The translations under genes and the position numbers were made by a program. 64,000 bases of DNA from Cupriavidus necator N-1 (GTDB lineage: Bacteria > Pseudomonadota > Gammaproteobacteria > Burkholderiales > Burkholderiaceae), in the NCBI RefSeq assembly GCF_000219215.1, contig NC_015726.1, positions 1,302,001 to 1,366,000 on the forward strand, in the 5' to 3' direction. Positions 56,184 to 64,000 of this stretch are shown here, in pieces; the stretch's first letter is position 1, and each line of letters begins with the position of its first letter. The notes under the pieces were generated by a model that did not search any database, was not told where the DNA came from, and was given only the letters and a program-made list of their open reading frames with translations.

Positions 56184-56212
56184 AACGGGGCTCCTCACCG
56201 AGCCCCGTTTTT
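56184..56212 (+). terminator. intrinsic terminator after rplT
   Basis: AACGGGGCTC / GAGCCCCGTT with a 6-base loop and T run. It separates rplT from pheS, which therefore probably has its own promoter or relies on read-through. Confidence 0.85.
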
Positions 56213-56343
56213 ATTTCGAATGCCGTTTCAGTTGCCGGAATCCGGTTGCCGAGACCGCATTCGAAACGAACACCGCACGTAGTGCCAACCCACGTCGGAC
56301 CGGTGCGTACCGGCCCGACGCCAAAAGTCCCACGACCGCCGCC

Positions 56344-57375
56344 ATGTCTCAGGATCTGGATCAAATTGTCGCCGATGCCCAGGCCGCCTTCGCTGCTGCC
56401 AACGACAACGCCACGCTGGAAAACGAAAAGGCCCGCTTCCTGGGCAAGACCGGTGCGCTGACCGAACTCCTCAAGGGCCTAGGCAAGCTCGACCCGGAAA
56501 CCCGCAAGACGGAAGGCGCCCGCATCAACCAGATCAAGCAGCAGGTTGAAGCCGCCCTGCAGGCACGCCGCCAGGCGCTGGCCGATGCGCTGATGAACGC
56601 GCGCCTGGCCGCGGAGGCCATCGACGTCACGCTGCCTGGCCGTGCGGTCAGCCGCGGCAGCCTGCACCCGGTGATGCGCACGTGGGAGCGCGTCGAGCAG
56701 ATCTTCGGCTCGATCGGTTTCGATGTGGCCGACGGCCCCGAGATCGAGACCGACTGGATGAACTTCACCGCGCTGAACAATCCGGATAACCATCCGGCGC
56801 GTTCGATGCAGGACACCTTCTATGTCGACGGCCGCGACAGCGACGACAAGCTGCTGCTCCTGCGCACGCACACCAGCCCGATGCAGGTCCGCTACGCGAA
56901 GATGCATGTCGAGAAGTACGCCGGCAAGGCGATGCCGCCGATCAAGGTGATCTGTCCGGGCCGCACCTACCGTGTCGACAGCGACGCCACGCACTCGCCC
57001 ATGTTCAACCAGGTCGAAGGCCTGTGGATCGGCGAGGACGTCAGCTTTGCCGACCTCAAGGGCGTGTACACCGATTTCTTGCGCAAGTTCTTCGAGCGCG
57101 ATGACATCCAGGTGCGCTTCCGCCCATCGTACTTCCCGTTCACCGAGCCGTCGGCAGAGATCGACATGGCCTTCGGCAATGGCAAGTGGCTGGAGATCTC
57201 CGGTTCGGGCCAGGTGCATCCGAACGTGCTGCGCAACATGGGCCTCGATCCCGAGCGCTATATCGGTTTTGCGTTCGGCTCCGGCCTGGAGCGCCTGACC
57301 ATGTTGCGCTATGGCATCAACGACCTGCGCCTGTTCTTCGAGGGCGACGTGCGCTTCCTGCGCCAGTTCGCCTGA
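56344..57375 (+). CDS. pheS: phenylalanyl-tRNA synthetase alpha chain
   Basis: 343 residues. N-terminal coiled coil ([17 protein letters not shown]... [20 protein letters not shown]), class II motifs [69 protein letters not shown], and motif 3 [30 protein letters not shown]. It binds ATP and Phe and pairs with PheT. Confidence 0.97.
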   Translation: MSQDLDQIVADAQAAFAAANDNATLENEKARFLGKTGALTELLKGLGKLDPETRKTEGARINQIKQQVEAALQARRQALADALMNARLAAEAIDVTLPGRAVSRGSLHPVMRTWERVEQIFGSIGFDVADGPEIETDWMNFTALNNPDNHPARSMQDTFYVDGRDSDDKLLLLRTHTSPMQVRYAKMHVEKYAGKAMPPIKVICPGRTYRVDSDATHSPMFNQVEGLWIGEDVSFADLKGVYTDFLRKFFERDDIQVRFRPSYFPFTEPSAEIDMAFGNGKWLEISGSGQVHPNVLRNMGLDPERYIGFAFGSGLERLTMLRYGINDLRLFFEGDVRFLRQFA

Positions 57376-57432
57376 CGCGCCGCCGTCCCCTCGTCAACGA
57401 CCACACAGAATACTTACCGGATCAGAAGCGCC

Positions 57433-59880
57433 ATGCAATTCTCGGAATCCTGGCTTCGCACCTTCGCCAACCCTGAAAAGATCTCCACCGACGCGCTGTC
57501 GCACACGCTGACCATGGCCGGCCTGGAAGTGGAAGAGGTGGGCTCGGTCGCGCCGCCGTTCGACAAGGTGGTGGTCGCGCGCGTGCTGTCGACCGAGCGC
57601 CATCCCAACGCCGACCGCCTCAACGTGTGCCAGGTCGATGCCGGCACCGGCGAGACCCTGCAGATCGTCTGCGGTGCGCCCAACGTCAAGCCCGGCATCC
57701 TGGTGCCGTGCGCACTGGTTGGCGCCGTGCTGCCCCCGTCCGAGGACGGCGGCAAGCCGTTCGAGATCAAGGTCGGCAAGCTGCGCGGCGTGGACAGCTA
57801 CGGCATGCTGTGCTCGGCGCGCGAACTGAAGCTGTCGGAAGAGCACGGTGGCCTGCTGGTGCTGCCGGAAGACGCGCCGGTCGGCCAGAACATCCGCCAA
57901 TACCTCGACCTGGATGACCAGGTCTTTGTCATCAAGCTGACGCCGAACAAGGCCGACTGCCTGTCGATCCATGGCGTGGCGCGCGAAGTGTCGGCACTGA
58001 CCGGCGCCGCGCTGACGCTGCCCGAGATGAAGCCGGTGGCGGTGACGATCCAGGACAAACTGCCGGTCAAGGTATCGGCGCCGGACCTGTGCGGCCGCTT
58101 CTCCGGCCGCGTGATCCGCGGTGTCAATGCGCGCGCGGCCACGCCGGCATGGATGGTGCAGCGCCTTGAGCGCTCGGGCCAGCGCAGTGTTTCCGCACTG
58201 GTCGATATCTCGAACTACGTGATGCTGGAATTGGGACGTCCGTCGCACGTGTTCGACCTGAACAAGATCCACGGCGGCCTGGATGTGCGCTGGGGCCGCA
58301 AGGGCGAGCAGATCAAGCTGCTCAACGGAAATACCATCGAGGTCGACGAACAGGTCGGCGTGATCGCCGATGACAAGGAGATCGAAAGCCTGGCTGGCAT
58401 CATGGGCGGCGACAGCACTGCCGTGACGCTGGACACCACGGACATCTATCTCGAGGCCGCATTCTGGTGGCCCGCTGCGATCCAGGGCCGGGGCCGCCGC
58501 TACAATTTCTCGACCGACGCCGGACACCGCTTCGAACGCGGCGTGGACTACGCCACCACGGTCGAGCATATCGAGCGCATCACCGCGCTGATCCTCGAGA
58601 TCTGCGGCGGCCAGGCCGGTCCGGTGGACGACCACGTGGTCAACCTGCCGCAGCGCAAGCCGGTCAGCCTGCGCGTGGCGCGCGCCGAGCGCGTGCTGGG
58701 CATCGAGCTGTCGCCGGCGGCCATCGCCAATGTATTCCAGCGCCTGCAGCTGCCGTTCGTGCGCACCCAGGGCGCCGAGGGCGAGGTGTTTGAAGTCACG
58801 CCGCCGAGCTACCGCTTCGATATCGAGATCGAGGAAGACCTGATCGAGGAAGTGGCCCGCATCTATGGTTTCGAGCGCATCCCGGCGCGTCCGCCGATCG
58901 CCGAGAGCGAGATGCGCCCGACCAACGAGGCTCGCCGCTCCACCCACGTGGTGCGCCATGCCGTGGCCGCGCGCGACTACCAGGAAGTCATCAACTTCGC
59001 CTTCGTCGAAGAGAAGTGGGAGCGCGACTTCGCCACCAACGACAACCCGATCCGCCTGCTGAACCCGATCGCCAGCCAGTTGGCGGTGATGCGTTCGACG
59101 CTGATCGGCGGCCTGGTCGACAAGGTGCGCTACAACCTGAACCGCAAGGCCGCGCGCGTGCGCCTGTTCGAGGTGGGCCGCGTGTTCCATCGTGACGACA
59201 GCGTGAAGGACGGCGGCCTGACGGTGGCCGGCTACGATCAGCCGATGATGGCCGCGGGCATTGCCTACGGCCCGGCCTTCGAAGAGCAGTGGGGCATCCC
59301 CACGCGCAACGTCGACTTCTTCGACATCAAGGGCGATGTCGAGGCGCTGTTCCATCCGCGCGTGCCGCGTTTCGAGCCGGTGTCGCACCCCGCGCTGCAC
59401 CCGGGCCGCGCCGCGCGCGTGCTGCTCGACGGCAAGGCCGTGGGCGTGGTCGGCGAGCTGCATCCGCGCTGGCTGCAGGAATACGAGCTGACGCACGCCC
59501 CGGTCGTGTTTGAACTGGCGCTTGACGCGCTGCGCGACACCGGCCTGCCGGTGTACACCGAGATCTCCAAGTTCCCGGCCGCCGTGCGCGACTTGGCCGT
59601 GGTCGTGAAGCAATCGGTACGCGTGCAGGATCTGCTCGACGCCATGCGTGCCGCACTGGAAAAGCAGGGCTACGGCCGCTACTGCCAGAACCTGGTGGTG
59701 TTCGATGAGTTCCGTCCCAAGGGCGCTTCAGCTGCCATTGGCGCGGACGAGAAAAGCCTTGCGTTCCGGGTGACCTTGCAAGATACTGGGTCGACCCTCC
59801 AGGACGAAACCGTCGACAGCGCAGTGCGCTGCATGGTCGACGCGCTGACAGAGGCCTTCCAGGCCCGGCTGCGCGGCTAA
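57433..59880 (+). CDS. pheT: phenylalanyl-tRNA synthetase beta chain
   Basis: 815 residues. EMAP-like tRNA-binding domain ([29 protein letters not shown]), B3/B4 editing region, B5 domain, catalytic-like module ([24 protein letters not shown]) and FDX-ACB at the C-terminus ([18 protein letters not shown]... [15 protein letters not shown]). The only odd point is the slightly long length. It follows pheS by 57 bases. Confidence 0.97.
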   Translation: MQFSESWLRTFANPEKISTDALSHTLTMAGLEVEEVGSVAPPFDKVVVARVLSTERHPNADRLNVCQVDAGTGETLQIVCGAPNVKPGILVPCALVGAVLPPSEDGGKPFEIKVGKLRGVDSYGMLCSARELKLSEEHGGLLVLPEDAPVGQNIRQYLDLDDQVFVIKLTPNKADCLSIHGVAREVSALTGAALTLPEMKPVAVTIQDKLPVKVSAPDLCGRFSGRVIRGVNARAATPAWMVQRLERSGQRSVSALVDISNYVMLELGRPSHVFDLNKIHGGLDVRWGRKGEQIKLLNGNTIEVDEQVGVIADDKEIESLAGIMGGDSTAVTLDTTDIYLEAAFWWPAAIQGRGRRYNFSTDAGHRFERGVDYATTVEHIERITALILEICGGQAGPVDDHVVNLPQRKPVSLRVARAERVLGIELSPAAIANVFQRLQLPFVRTQGAEGEVFEVTPPSYRFDIEIEEDLIEEVARIYGFERIPARPPIAESEMRPTNEARRSTHVVRHAVAARDYQEVINFAFVEEKWERDFATNDNPIRLLNPIASQLAVMRSTLIGGLVDKVRYNLNRKAARVRLFEVGRVFHRDDSVKDGGLTVAGYDQPMMAAGIAYGPAFEEQWGIPTRNVDFFDIKGDVEALFHPRVPRFEPVSHPALHPGRAARVLLDGKAVGVVGELHPRWLQEYELTHAPVVFELALDALRDTGLPVYTEISKFPAAVRDLAVVVKQSVRVQDLLDAMRAALEKQGYGRYCQNLVVFDEFRPKGASAAIGADEKSLAFRVTLQDTGSTLQDETVDSAVRCMVDALTEAFQARLRG

Positions 59881-59981
59881 GCCATCGCCAGTACGCGACA
59901 AGTACGCGACGGACACACGATAAACAAGGGCGCCCGGGCTCGCCCCGGGCGGATCGCCAGACACACACTTGAGCGATCGAC

Positions 59982-60392
59982 ATGAATGATCGAGACGCGA
60001 ATTCCATGACCGCTGCAGCACTGGGTGAGATGAGCGACCGGCAGGCTTCCTCCCTTGACGACGCGATGCCGGATAACCGCGCGACCGAAGTTCCCACGCT
60101 GACCAAGGCCGAACTCGCCGAGATGCTGTTCGACCAGGTGGGCCTGAACAAGCGTGAATCGAAGGACATGGTCGAAGCCTTCTTCGACGTCATCCGCGAA
60201 GCGCTGGAGCAGGGCGACAGCGTCAAGCTGTCCGGCTTCGGCAACTTCCAGTTGCGCGACAAGCCGCAGCGGCCCGGCCGCAATCCCAAGACCGGCGAAG
60301 TCATTCCAATCACCGCGCGCCGCGTGGTCACGTTCCACGCCAGCCAGAAGCTCAAGGGCCTGGTGGAAGAACGCGCAGGCATCGCCGGCTGA
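59982..60392 (+). CDS. ihfA: integration host factor alpha subunit
   Basis: 136 residues. The IHF/HU core starts at about residue 38: [34 protein letters not shown], with the DNA-intercalating arm [36 protein letters not shown]. The first about 37 residues are an acidic, Ser/Ala-rich extension absent from E. coli IhfA (99 residues). Internal ATGs at 60006, 60030 and 60066 could also be used. IHF bends DNA; the pheT-ihfA order is the classical one. Confidence 0.92.
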   Translation: MNDRDANSMTAAALGEMSDRQASSLDDAMPDNRATEVPTLTKAELAEMLFDQVGLNKRESKDMVEAFFDVIREALEQGDSVKLSGFGNFQLRDKPQRPGRNPKTGEVIPITARRVVTFHASQKLKGLVEERAGIAG

Positions 60393-60508
60393 CGCGTCAC
60401 CCGAACGGCGGATTGCTTCCCGAAGCCGGCATCGGTATGCTTCTGGGCGCGCACCTGGTGCGCGCCAACCGCATGGCCGGCATGGCCTGACGCTCGTCTA
60501 CACACCAC

Positions 60509-60934
60509 ATGTCGGACAAATCCAGCGATCGCATCGCGTTGCCGCCGATTCCGGCCAAGCGCTACTTCACCATCGGTGAGGTGAGCGAGCTTTGCGCCGT
60601 CAAGCCGCACGTCCTGCGCTATTGGGAGCAGGAGTTCACGCAACTCAAGCCCGTCAAGCGCCGCGGCAACCGCCGCTACTACCAGCACCATGAAGTCCTG
60701 CTGATCCGCCGCATCCGCGAACTGCTCTACGAACAGGGCTTCACCATCAACGGGGCGCGCAACCGCCTCGATGAAGGCCGTCATCACAGTGGGGCAGCGG
60801 CAGCGCCTGAGGCCGCAGAGGTTGGCGAAGAAAACGCGGCGGCATTGTCGGTCGACATCAGCGGCCTGCGCAATGAACTGGTCGAAGTGCAGCACCTGCT
60901 CGCGCAACTGCGGGAGATCGCGAAGCACGGATAA
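60509..60934 (+). CDS. MerR-family transcriptional regulator
   Basis: 141 residues: IPAKRYFTIGEVSELCAVKPHVLRYWEQEFTQLKPVKRRGNRRYYQHHEVLLIRRIRELLYEQGFTINGARNRL, the MerR winged-helix, then a short C-terminal coiled coil (ISGLRNELVEVQHLLAQLREIA) with no metal-binding cysteines. This MerR-like protein follows ihfA in most Burkholderiales. Its target is unknown. Confidence 0.9.
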   Translation: MSDKSSDRIALPPIPAKRYFTIGEVSELCAVKPHVLRYWEQEFTQLKPVKRRGNRRYYQHHEVLLIRRIRELLYEQGFTINGARNRLDEGRHHSGAAAAPEAAEVGEENAAALSVDISGLRNELVEVQHLLAQLREIAKHG

Positions 60935-60974
60935 TTTCGACGCCAGGAGCTAGTCATACGAGAAATGCTTCTGT

Positions 60975-60980
60975 TATAAT
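60975..60980 (+). promoter_or_regulatory. -10 box of tRNA-Pro (TATAAT)
   Basis: Perfect TATAAT 9 bases before the tRNA. No good -35 is visible at 16-18 bases upstream. Confidence 0.6.
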
Positions 60981-60989
60981 CTTTTGCTT

Positions 60990-61068
<79 letters not shown>

Positions 61069-61070
61069 TT

Positions 61071-61106
61071 AAAGCCCGCGTAATCAATAGGTTACGCGGG
61101 CTTTTT
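61071..61106. terminator. terminator after tRNA-Pro
   Basis: AAAGCCCGCGTAA / TTACGCGGGCTTT, a 13-bp perfect stem with an 8-base loop and T run, starting 5 bases after the tRNA. Confidence 0.85.
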
Positions 61107-61194
61107 CGTGGCGCTTTGTGGCGCTCTAACGGCTCGATTTGGATGTTATCCAATATCCGCGCTGAACTCCCGCATGTTTTCGTGACTTGGTACC

Positions 61195-62499
61195 ATGAGC
61201 GACCACGATCCGGCAGAAGACTTCATCAACGAGCACCAGGCGGAGATAGATACTCGCGTAGCTCTGTTTGATAAAGTGAAGGAGCGCTGCGCGGCAGCGA
61301 ACTTGGCCACAAGCGACGACATAAATTTGGAGGACGACGGGCCAGCGCTCATCGTGCATATGGCATGTGGTCGCGGTACCAGAGAAGTCAAGCTCGAAGA
61401 AGCCTCGCAGGCTCAGAGCTTCTTAGATATGGACTTCGAGAGGTATCGATTCCTTCCCGGATACGATGCCATTTTCTGCCCTGATACCGGCGAGTTAGAG
61501 GCTCTTCTTCGGCAGCTCGGCTCCACCTTGCAGCAAGTTTCCCTTGTAACGCGGGCGCGGCTTCTCGGTAAGTCGGAAACGCGCGGCAGGGTGCGGATGC
61601 AGTCATTGGAAGTAACTGGCGAAAATTCGACGAAGGCCATTCTGCAACCTGAAAGTTCGGTGCTGTCGGCATTACTTGCTCGGCCTTCGAGAGTGTCCCT
61701 CAAGATTTCCCAACCTGGACTGACCTCGGCTGAGGAGTTTGAAAAGGTGTTGGTGAAGTTGTCCAACGCGCTTTTTTTCCAGGTGGAGCACCTTTCCGGC
61801 ATTGGCCTTGGCTTGGTCAGACATCGCCCTCAACCTGCTCCGCGATCCAAGCAGTCGCGAACAAATTTGGCGGAAGTGATTCAGTTTCCGACTATGGAAT
61901 ATGACGAGGCTCCCATATCTCTTTATTGGTATGGTCGAAACGCTTCTGGCATTCCATTGTTGCAGTTTCTTGCGTACTACCAAGTCCTCGAGTACTACTA
62001 CCCCGTCTACTCGAAAGCCGAGGCGAATAGAAGGGTAAGGCATGTCCTAAAGGAACCAGGCTTCCGCGCAGACCGAGACGCAGATGTCAACAGGCTTCTT
62101 GGCGTGATTCAAGCGGCACGGGGAGGGGGATTCTTTGATGAGCGCGCTCAACTCAGCGCCACGCTAAAAGAGTGTCTGGATGAAGGGGAACTTCGCGAAT
62201 TCTTTGCGGCGGACGAGGACCGCAAGGCCTGGTTCATAAAATCCGAAAAGCAAAGCGTACTGAAAGTACGCGCTATTCCACTGAACGATTCTCGAGCGGA
62301 TCTGGTGTCCGAAGTCGCAGAGCGGATTTATCAGATCCGCTGCAAGATTGTGCATACCAAGGCGGAAGGCGGCGCCGGTGAAGTCGAATTGTTGCTTCCG
62401 TATTCGAGAGAGGCGGAATCGCTAACACATGACATTGAGCTGGTCCGCTATGCGTGCCAGAAAGTCTTAATCTGCGCTAGCGTCCCTTTTCAACTTTGA
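61195..62499 (+). CDS. orphan protein with HEPN-like R-x4-H motif, element cargo
   Basis: 434 residues; ATG 61195 is the first ATG in the frame. I do not recognise a named family. The N-terminal half is mixed acidic sequence. The middle has [42 protein letters not shown], typical of large uncharacterised cargo proteins. The C-terminus has [14 protein letters not shown], where R382-x4-H387 matches the catalytic motif of HEPN nucleases. Base composition is clearly lower in GC than the flanks. It lies between tRNA-Pro and the convergent integrase, a position often occupied by defence or toxin cargo. A nuclease or defence role is inference. Confidence 0.7.
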   Translation: MSDHDPAEDFINEHQAEIDTRVALFDKVKERCAAANLATSDDINLEDDGPALIVHMACGRGTREVKLEEASQAQSFLDMDFERYRFLPGYDAIFCPDTGELEALLRQLGSTLQQVSLVTRARLLGKSETRGRVRMQSLEVTGENSTKAILQPESSVLSALLARPSRVSLKISQPGLTSAEEFEKVLVKLSNALFFQVEHLSGIGLGLVRHRPQPAPRSKQSRTNLAEVIQFPTMEYDEAPISLYWYGRNASGIPLLQFLAYYQVLEYYYPVYSKAEANRRVRHVLKEPGFRADRDADVNRLLGVIQAARGGGFFDERAQLSATLKECLDEGELREFFAADEDRKAWFIKSEKQSVLKVRAIPLNDSRADLVSEVAERIYQIRCKIVHTKAEGGAGEVELLLPYSREAESLTHDIELVRYACQKVLICASVPFQL

Positions 62500-62500
62500 A

Positions 62501-63619
62501 TTACCGGGGAATGGAGAGACGCACCGTCGAAACCGGCACGTCGCGCTGCTTGATATAGCCTTCGGTGGTCGCGCGATCTGTGTGTGCGCCGGCCACCTGC
62601 AGGGCCTCGATGTCATAGCCTGCCTTCTTCGCGTCCGTGAGCGCCTTGGCCCGGATGTCCTTCACCGTGTAGTCCTTGCCTTCCAGCTTCGCGCGCACCA
62701 GCGCATCCCGCCATGCGTCCCGGCATGCCGCCGCCGTCTTCGGCTTCCCACTGCGGTCGACCAGCACGAAATCATCAGCCAGCGCCTGCACTTTGATGCT
62801 CCGGCGTAGCTCTTTGGCGCGGCGCAGCACCTCGTCAATCTCCGGTGTGATAGGCCAGTCCACCGCCTCGCCGCTGCTGTCCGCCGTCTTGCTCGGCACG
62901 AAGTGGATCACACCGGCGTGGCGGTCCACCTGCGACCAGCGCAGCTCGCGGATGTCGGTCGAGCGCTGGCAGGTGAGATAGCAGAGATCGACGAAGACCT
63001 GCATCTCCGGGCCGGTGGGTACCTTGGCCGTGACCTCTTGCACTTCACCCCGGACGGCTTTTTTGTACTTGTAGGCGGCTAGGGCGGCCCGGATGGCAAG
63101 GAAATGGCCGTGCGGAATGTAGACCTTCCGCATCTTCGGCTTCTTCAGGGCGACCTCGCGGCACGGATTGATGGTGATGTGGCGACGCAACACCGCCCAG
63201 GCGAAGAACTTGGACAGCCAGCCCTTCATGGCGGTCTGGGTCGGCAGCTTGTCGGGCCAGTTGCCCAGCAGGAAGTCCTGCACCGCCCCGGGATCGATCT
63301 CCTCGATGCCATGCCGCTTGAAGGCCTTGCGGACATCCTCACCGCGGCGGCACCATTCGTCCCGGAAGGACTCTGCGTAGTGTTTGGCGTGCTGCTCCAT
63401 GTAGATGGCGACCAGCCGCGACATGCTGCCTTCGTCGCCGTCGACATCGGTCTTGCGCTTCTCCTCGGCCAGGCGCTCGAACATGCGGGTCTCGCCCTCG
63501 TCGACGCGGCAAAGCTTGATCCACTTCTCGTCGGTGTTCCGGACCCAGAAGTAGCTGCCGTAGCGGATGTACACCCGGCTCGGCAGGCCGTCCGGCTTCG
63601 TGCGGCGCCTTGCGTTCAT
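62501..63619 (-). CDS. int: tyrosine-type phage integrase
   Basis: 372 residues from ATG 63619, which overlaps the DUF4224-like stop (ATGA). Catalytic residues visible in the C-terminal half: Arg in CQRSTDIRELRWSQV, Lys in VPSKTADSSG, KDIRAKALT at the HxxR box (Lys in place of His), His in VAGAHTDRATTEGYI and the nucleophile Tyr in the same segment. The N-terminal half has a SAM-like arm (QTAMKGWLSKFFAWAVLRRHI). It mediates insertion, probably into tRNA-Pro. Confidence 0.9.
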   Translation of the reverse strand: MNARRRTKPDGLPSRVYIRYGSYFWVRNTDEKWIKLCRVDEGETRMFERLAEEKRKTDVDGDEGSMSRLVAIYMEQHAKHYAESFRDEWCRRGEDVRKAFKRHGIEEIDPGAVQDFLLGNWPDKLPTQTAMKGWLSKFFAWAVLRRHITINPCREVALKKPKMRKVYIPHGHFLAIRAALAAYKYKKAVRGEVQEVTAKVPTGPEMQVFVDLCYLTCQRSTDIRELRWSQVDRHAGVIHFVPSKTADSSGEAVDWPITPEIDEVLRRAKELRRSIKVQALADDFVLVDRSGKPKTAAACRDAWRDALVRAKLEGKDYTVKDIRAKALTDAKKAGYDIEALQVAGAHTDRATTEGYIKQRDVPVSTVRLSIPR

Positions 63620-63912
63620 GCTGCCTTCCGGATCGGGATGAGGGGAGTTCGAGTAGGCGCGCTTGCGCCCGGCAGCACGCCGGCGCGCTTGGCCTGAAGC
63701 CCTTCGAATGCCGACCAGGTCATGATGACCCGGCCATCGGCGCGCTGGACTGGCGTGACGCCAAAGTGCCGCTGGAACCACTGCACCTGCAGGCTACGGC
63801 GCTTGAGGCCGGTGACGTCCTGCAGGTCCTGCTCACTCATCAATCTGTTGTCCACTTGCTGCTCCCAGTGTTGCCGGGTAATTGCGATGATCCGTTGTGC
63901 TTCTTCAGTCAT
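63616..63912 (-). CDS. DUF4224-like small protein upstream of the integrase
   Basis: 98 residues: MSEQDLQDVTGLKRRSLQVQWFQRHFGVTPVQRADGRVIMTW is the DUF4224 pattern, a helix-turn-helix-like domain found next to phage integrases and perhaps acting as excisionase. Its start overlaps the stop of the upstream gene and its stop overlaps the integrase start, so the three are translationally coupled. Confidence 0.8.
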   Translation of the reverse strand: MTEEAQRIIAITRQHWEQQVDNRLMSEQDLQDVTGLKRRSLQVQWFQRHFGVTPVQRADGRVIMTWSAFEGLQAKRAGVLPGASAPTRTPLIPIRKAA

Positions 63913-64000
63913 GCCGTGAACCGCTGCGGCTTGGTGCTGGCCGCGATGTAGAGAGGGTGTTTCGGGCTGCCGTCCTTGTTCAGGCCCAGATGGTGCAGCA
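63909..64000 (-). CDS. DUF1643-like protein, C-terminal end, cut by window edge
   Basis: About 29 codons ending at TGA 63909-63911: LHHLGLNKDGSPKHPLYIAASTKPQRF. The GLNKDGSPKHPLY pattern resembles the end of DUF1643 phage proteins. Too little is visible for certainty. Confidence 0.5.
   Translation of the reverse strand, partial: LHHLGLNKDGSPKHPLYIAASTKPQRFTA

Overview
The window looks like a chromosome segment of a high-GC betaproteobacterium close to Cupriavidus/Ralstonia. The evidence is the block thrS-infC-rpmI-rplT-pheS-pheT-ihfA-merR-tRNA-Pro, the lipase/foldase pair, D-3-hydroxybutyrate dehydrogenase beside CoA-transferase genes, Bug-type (TctC) binding proteins, and codon use that gives long antisense ORFs almost everywhere. 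The species call is inference from gene content; no database was searched.

Region 1 (1-17 kb) is an acyl-CoA catabolic cluster: MaoC-like hydratase (cut by the window edge), thiolase, acyl-CoA dehydrogenase, two divergent MalT-type LuxR regulators, a Bug binding protein, two CaiB-type CoA-transferases, an acyl-CoA ligase, a DUF35 Zn-ribbon protein and a thiolase homologue without the nucleophilic cysteine. A 17-bp dyad (CCACCYG-N3-CAGGTGG and variants) lies before the dehydrogenase operon, before the first CoA-transferase, between the two regulators, and again before a PilZ gene at 31.8 kb. The cluster ends at a head-to-head junction near 17.02 kb where a CoA-transferase and an N-formylglutamate amidohydrolase have both lost their 5' ends.

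Region 2 (17-32.7 kb) is mostly housekeeping or general metabolism: an FAD-linked oxidase, DUF2069-WrbA, a YihY membrane protein, an Mpo1-like protein, a hydrolase-MetY pair, a CBS protein, an MFS-PlsC fusion, a GST, aroC, an MFS carrier, an L-2-hydroxyglutarate-oxidase-like enzyme, a GntR regulator and a PilZ protein.

Region 3 (32.7-38.1 kb) is a triacylglycerol lipase gene split by an IS200/IS605-type element that is itself split by a Tn5/IS4-type element. Its foldase gene, lifO, follows intact. The lipase and tnpB also each carry a one-base frame break.

Region 4 (38.2-52.4 kb) holds ETF-ubiquinone oxidoreductase divergent from an SDR gene with a perfect operator-like palindrome between them, a TRAP transporter (dctQ-dctM-dctP), a thioesterase, a PAS-LuxR regulator divergent from scoA-scoB, metal-related small proteins (DGC, DUF411), hbdH, a hydrolase, ridA and relA.

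Region 5 (52.4-61.1 kb) is the translation block: tRNA-Val(GAC), thrS, infC with an AUC start, rpmI, rplT, pheST, ihfA, a MerR regulator and tRNA-Pro(GGG).

Region 6 (61.07 kb to the end) is the left end of an integrated element at tRNA-Pro: a lower-GC orphan gene with a HEPN-like R-x4-H motif sits between the tRNA and a tyrosine integrase, followed by DUF4224-like and DUF1643-like genes. This orphan gene and the four-site dyad are the best candidates here for something undescribed.
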